A DNA stretch of 16,770 nt, taken from positions 1 to 16,770 of the forward strand of contig CAJXSA010000027.1 in NCBI GenBank assembly GCA_913060595.1. Direction: 5' to 3'. The translations under genes and the position numbers were made by a program. This DNA comes from an uncultured Ignavibacteria bacterium. Lineage in GTDB: Bacteria > Bacteroidota > Ignavibacteria > SZUA-365. Shown here one piece after another: positions 14,269 to 16,770 of this stretch. The notes beneath the pieces are model-generated. The model had not been told where the DNA came from. It saw only the letters and a program-made list of their open reading frames with translations, and ran no database searches. The number at the start of each line of letters is the position of its first letter. Position 1 is the stretch's first letter.

Positions 14269-16770
14269 TCAATTCTGTGCGAAACGAGCGACGGCTTCCT
14301 TGCCGAAATTGACCGCGACCATTTTCGACACACCTTCCTCCTCCATCGTCACACCATAGAGCGTATCCGCCGCCGCCATGGTACGCTTGTTGTGTGTGAC
14401 CACGATGAACTGCGTATTCGCGGAGAAGTCCTTCAGAATCTTGATGTAGCGATCGATGTTCGCATCGTCGAGCGGAGCATCGACCTCATCGAGTATACAG
14501 AACGGACTTGGTTTGACGAGATAAATCGCAAACAGCAGCGCGATGGCGGTGAGCGTCTTCTCGCCACCCGACAGCATGTCGATGGAGTGGGGACGCTTGC
14601 CGCGCGGTTTCGCCACGATGTCGATTTTCGCTTCCAGGGGATCTTCATTTTCCTGGAGTATGAGGTCCGCTTCATCACCTTCATCGAACAGTGATTTGAA
14701 GATCTTGATGAAGTTCTCCCGCACCATGGTGAAGGTTTCGGAAAATTTCTGCTTCGCGGTTTCGTTGATTTCGCGGATAGTATCCTTGAGCGTCTGCTCC
14801 GACTGAACCAGGTCTTCGCGCTGCGTGGTCAGCAGGTCGAGACGGTCCTTCTCTTCTTTCCACTCTTCGAATGCCAGCGGGTTGACCGGGCCGAGTGCGC
14901 GAATCTTCTGCCTGAGATCGCTTATCTCCTCCTTGGCCTGTGCGAGATCGAACACATCGTCCTCTTCAGCGCTGCCGCGTCGAAGCTCCATTTCGAATTC
15001 GTCGCGCGCATGTTCCTCCAGCGACGCGATGCGCTGCTTGATCTCGCTGACCTTCAGCTCAATCTCATGCACGAGGTTGATGTTCTGATTCTGTTTCTGC
15101 CTTTCCTCATGCAGGGTTTTTTCGATGGCACGCAGCTCACTGCGCTTCGCTTCGAGCTCCCGTTCGATGACAGTGAGCGTTTCCCGCGATTCACCCTGGC
15201 GCTGTTCCATCTCCTCGAGATTTTTTCGCAGTCCTGCAATCTCATGAACCAGGCTGGCGGCCTGTTCTTCGGACTGCACGATTTCACGGGTGGCATGTTC
15301 GAGCGCCTCACTGCTTTCCCGGAGTGTGGTACTCAGTCGTTCGAATTCATTGCGGAGGTTCTGAATCTCACCGCGTTTCTGAACGACTGCGAGATTGGCC
15401 GTGTTGACCTCTTCATTGCTGCGGTTGTATGCCTTTTCCAGTTCACCAAGGATCTCGGCTTCCTTGCGCACCTCATTCTCGATCCCATCCTGCTGTGCAC
15501 GCAGCTCGGCGATCTTCGGCTCCTGTTCCTGCTCGCGCGCTTCTATTTCCTCGAATTCATCTGCGAGGCGCTCCCGCTCTTCGCGGTTCTTCTCCAGTCC
15601 GCGCTCAAATTTCTCAATTTCAAACATCATCTGCGCGACCTGGCGCTCGAAGGCGGACAGCTCCTGCTGGGTCTGCTTCATGTTTTCCGCGAGCGTCTTG
15701 AGATCAATGCCGCTGTAGTCGAGATTTTTTTCCTCGAGAAGATCCTGGTTTTCGACCAGTTTGCCTTTCAGCACTTCGACTTCGCGGGAAAGGGCAGCGA
15801 TCTGGTCTTTCTTTCCGATCATGCTGCCTTCTTCCTGGCCGTGACTTCCGCCCCTCACCAGGCCGTTACTGTCGAAAATGTCCCCGCCAAGCGTCACGCA
15901 ACGGATGTCCGGGTATTCACGAATGCAGGAATTCGCGACCTCGGCGTCACGCACGATGAGCACGTGGCGGAGGAGCATGGTGAAAAGATCGTTGTATTGC
16001 GGTTCATAGCGGACGAGGTCGAGCGCCCATCCCAGGATGCCGTCTCCCGCGATGGGGAAGGTTGACACGGACGAGGCGGGCATGCGTGACAGGACGGCGA
16101 AGGTGGCTTTGCCCTTGCGGTGCTCCTTGAGATTCTGCAGACCGCTGATCGCTTCTGTCACATCGTTGACCAGGATATAATGGGCGGCATCACCGAGCAC
16201 CGCTTCGATGGCGACGCGGAGATCCTCACGCGTGTTAATGGCATCCGCGATCGTTCCGTATCGCGACGTCGCCCAGGCGCGATTGCGAAGCAGATGCTGC
16301 ACACTCTCGTTGTATCCTTCGAGTCGATCCACGAGTCCATTGAGAAAATCGATGCGCGTCATTTTCTCACCGATGAGGCCCTGGATTTCGAACGCCCGAT
16401 TCTGCAGCTGATCGATCTCTCCGCGCAGCGCCTGCTTGCGTTCCTCCATGACGTGAAATTCGCGTTCCGCCGCGACCACCGTATCGGAGAGTGCCGACTG
16501 TCCCGCATTCTGCTCCTCCATTCGTGCACGCAGTGACTGCAGGTTGTTCTCTGCCTCGCTGTCTTCTTCCGCCAGTCGCGCGGTCACCCGGTCGATGGTT
16601 TCGCGACGTGCGGCAAGTTTCTCCAGCTCATTTTCCTCGTGTGCGATCTGCTGTGTCAGCTGCAGTCGCCGCTGCTGCCTCGATTCCGCCTGCAGTTTTT
16701 TCTGTGACACCTGTTCTTCGATATCGACATGAGAGGCCCGAAGTTCATTGCTCCTGTTTTCAAGCTCCGT
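14269..16770 (-). CDS. smc: Chromosome segregation ATPase Smc, C-terminal two-thirds (partial)
   Basis: An 833-residue C-terminal portion of Smc, the ATPase that compacts and organises the chromosome with ScpA/ScpB. The frame is open to the right edge, so the N-terminal Walker A head and part of the first coiled coil are outside the window. Visible in order are the end of coiled coil 1 (Glu/Arg/Gln-rich, 16770 to about 16320), the hinge (about 16317-15840, with YGTIADAI...LGGDIFDSNGLVRGG), the returning coiled coil (about 15830-14900), and the C-terminal head. In the head the signature LSGGEKTLTAIAL lies near 14540-14575 and the Walker B CILDEVDAPLDDAN near 14463-14505. A GTG at 16708-16710 is only an internal codon, not the start. 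The gene is convergent with the deacetylase gene and ends just past the hairpin. Confidence 0.96.
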   Translation of the reverse strand, partial: TELENRSNELRASHVDIEEQVSQKKLQAESRQQRRLQLTQQIAHEENELEKLAARRETIDRVTARLAEEDSEAENNLQSLRARMEEQNAGQSALSDTVVAAEREFHVMEERKQALRGEIDQLQNRAFEIQGLIGEKMTRIDFLNGLVDRLEGYNESVQHLLRNRAWATSRYGTIADAINTREDLRVAIEAVLGDAAHYILVNDVTEAISGLQNLKEHRKGKATFAVLSRMPASSVSTFPIAGDGILGWALDLVRYEPQYNDLFTMLLRHVLIVRDAEVANSCIREYPDIRCVTLGGDIFDSNGLVRGGSHGQEEGSMIGKKDQIAALSREVEVLKGKLVENQDLLEEKNLDYSGIDLKTLAENMKQTQQELSAFERQVAQMMFEIEKFERGLEKNREERERLADEFEEIEAREQEQEPKIAELRAQQDGIENEVRKEAEILGELEKAYNRSNEEVNTANLAVVQKRGEIQNLRNEFERLSTTLRESSEALEHATREIVQSEEQAASLVHEIAGLRKNLEEMEQRQGESRETLTVIERELEAKRSELRAIEKTLHEERQKQNQNINLVHEIELKVSEIKQRIASLEEHARDEFEMELRRGSAEEDDVFDLAQAKEEISDLRQKIRALGPVNPLAFEEWKEEKDRLDLLTTQREDLVQSEQTLKDTIREINETAKQKFSETFTMVRENFIKIFKSLFDEGDEADLILQENEDPLEAKIDIVAKPRGKRPHSIDMLSGGEKTLTAIALLFAIYLVKPSPFCILDEVDAPLDDANIDRYIKILKDFSANTQFIVVTHNKRTMAAADTLYGVTMEEEGVSKMVAVNFGKEAVARFAQN

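Overview
The window is GC-rich, densely coding bacterial DNA. The best clue to the organism is a pair of secreted proteins that end in a type IX secretion (T9SS) type A sorting domain with the PNPFNP signature. That signature, together with usually weak Shine-Dalgarno sites, points to the FCB superphylum, most likely a GC-rich relative of Bacteroidota such as Ignavibacteria or Kapabacteria. The placement is inference: there is no rRNA or ribosomal protein gene here to confirm it. No tRNA, rRNA, CRISPR array, transposase or phage gene was seen, and no gene-free stretch exceeds 300 bases.

Left part (1-6355). A truncated gene for a secreted protein (1-225, minus) is divergent from a periplasmic TlpA-like thioredoxin (402-875, plus). 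The thioredoxin gene ends at a bidirectional terminator (896-927), which probably also ends a four-gene minus-strand operon. In transcription order this operon is sthA (soluble transhydrogenase), meaB (G3E-type GTPase), an unknown lipoprotein and radA (recombination ATPase). A plausible sigma-70-type promoter lies upstream of sthA (5654-5682). Divergent from it is msrB (5740-6291), which has a signal peptide and also a strong internal ribosome site that could give a cytosolic form.

Middle part (6356-14251). A good promoter (6484-6512), preceded by a perfect palindrome (6451-6466), drives two tandem giant secreted proteins. The first has a von Willebrand A domain, a cohesin-like domain, six repeats of about 120 residues, a second cohesin-like domain and a T9SS tail. 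The second, starting three bases after the first ends, has five of the same repeats, a cohesin-like domain and a T9SS tail. All eleven repeats carry one Cys near the start and one near the end, 99-108 residues apart, which suggests a disulfide-clamped beta-sandwich. The first gene carries a one-base frameshift in a G-rich tract near 10255-10269 that disconnects its T9SS tail. A PIG-L/LmbE deacetylase (13465-14190) follows, then a strong hairpin terminator (14220-14251).

Right part (14269-16770). The C-terminal two-thirds of the chromosome-condensation ATPase Smc runs off the window edge on the minus strand.

The housekeeping genes (radA, smc, sthA, meaB) are ordinary in themselves. The tandem cysteine-clamped repeat proteins are the most distinctive content and the best candidate for an uncharacterised surface structure. 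Exported thiol chemistry recurs in the window (TlpA, exported MsrB, paired cysteines), but a functional link is only an inference.
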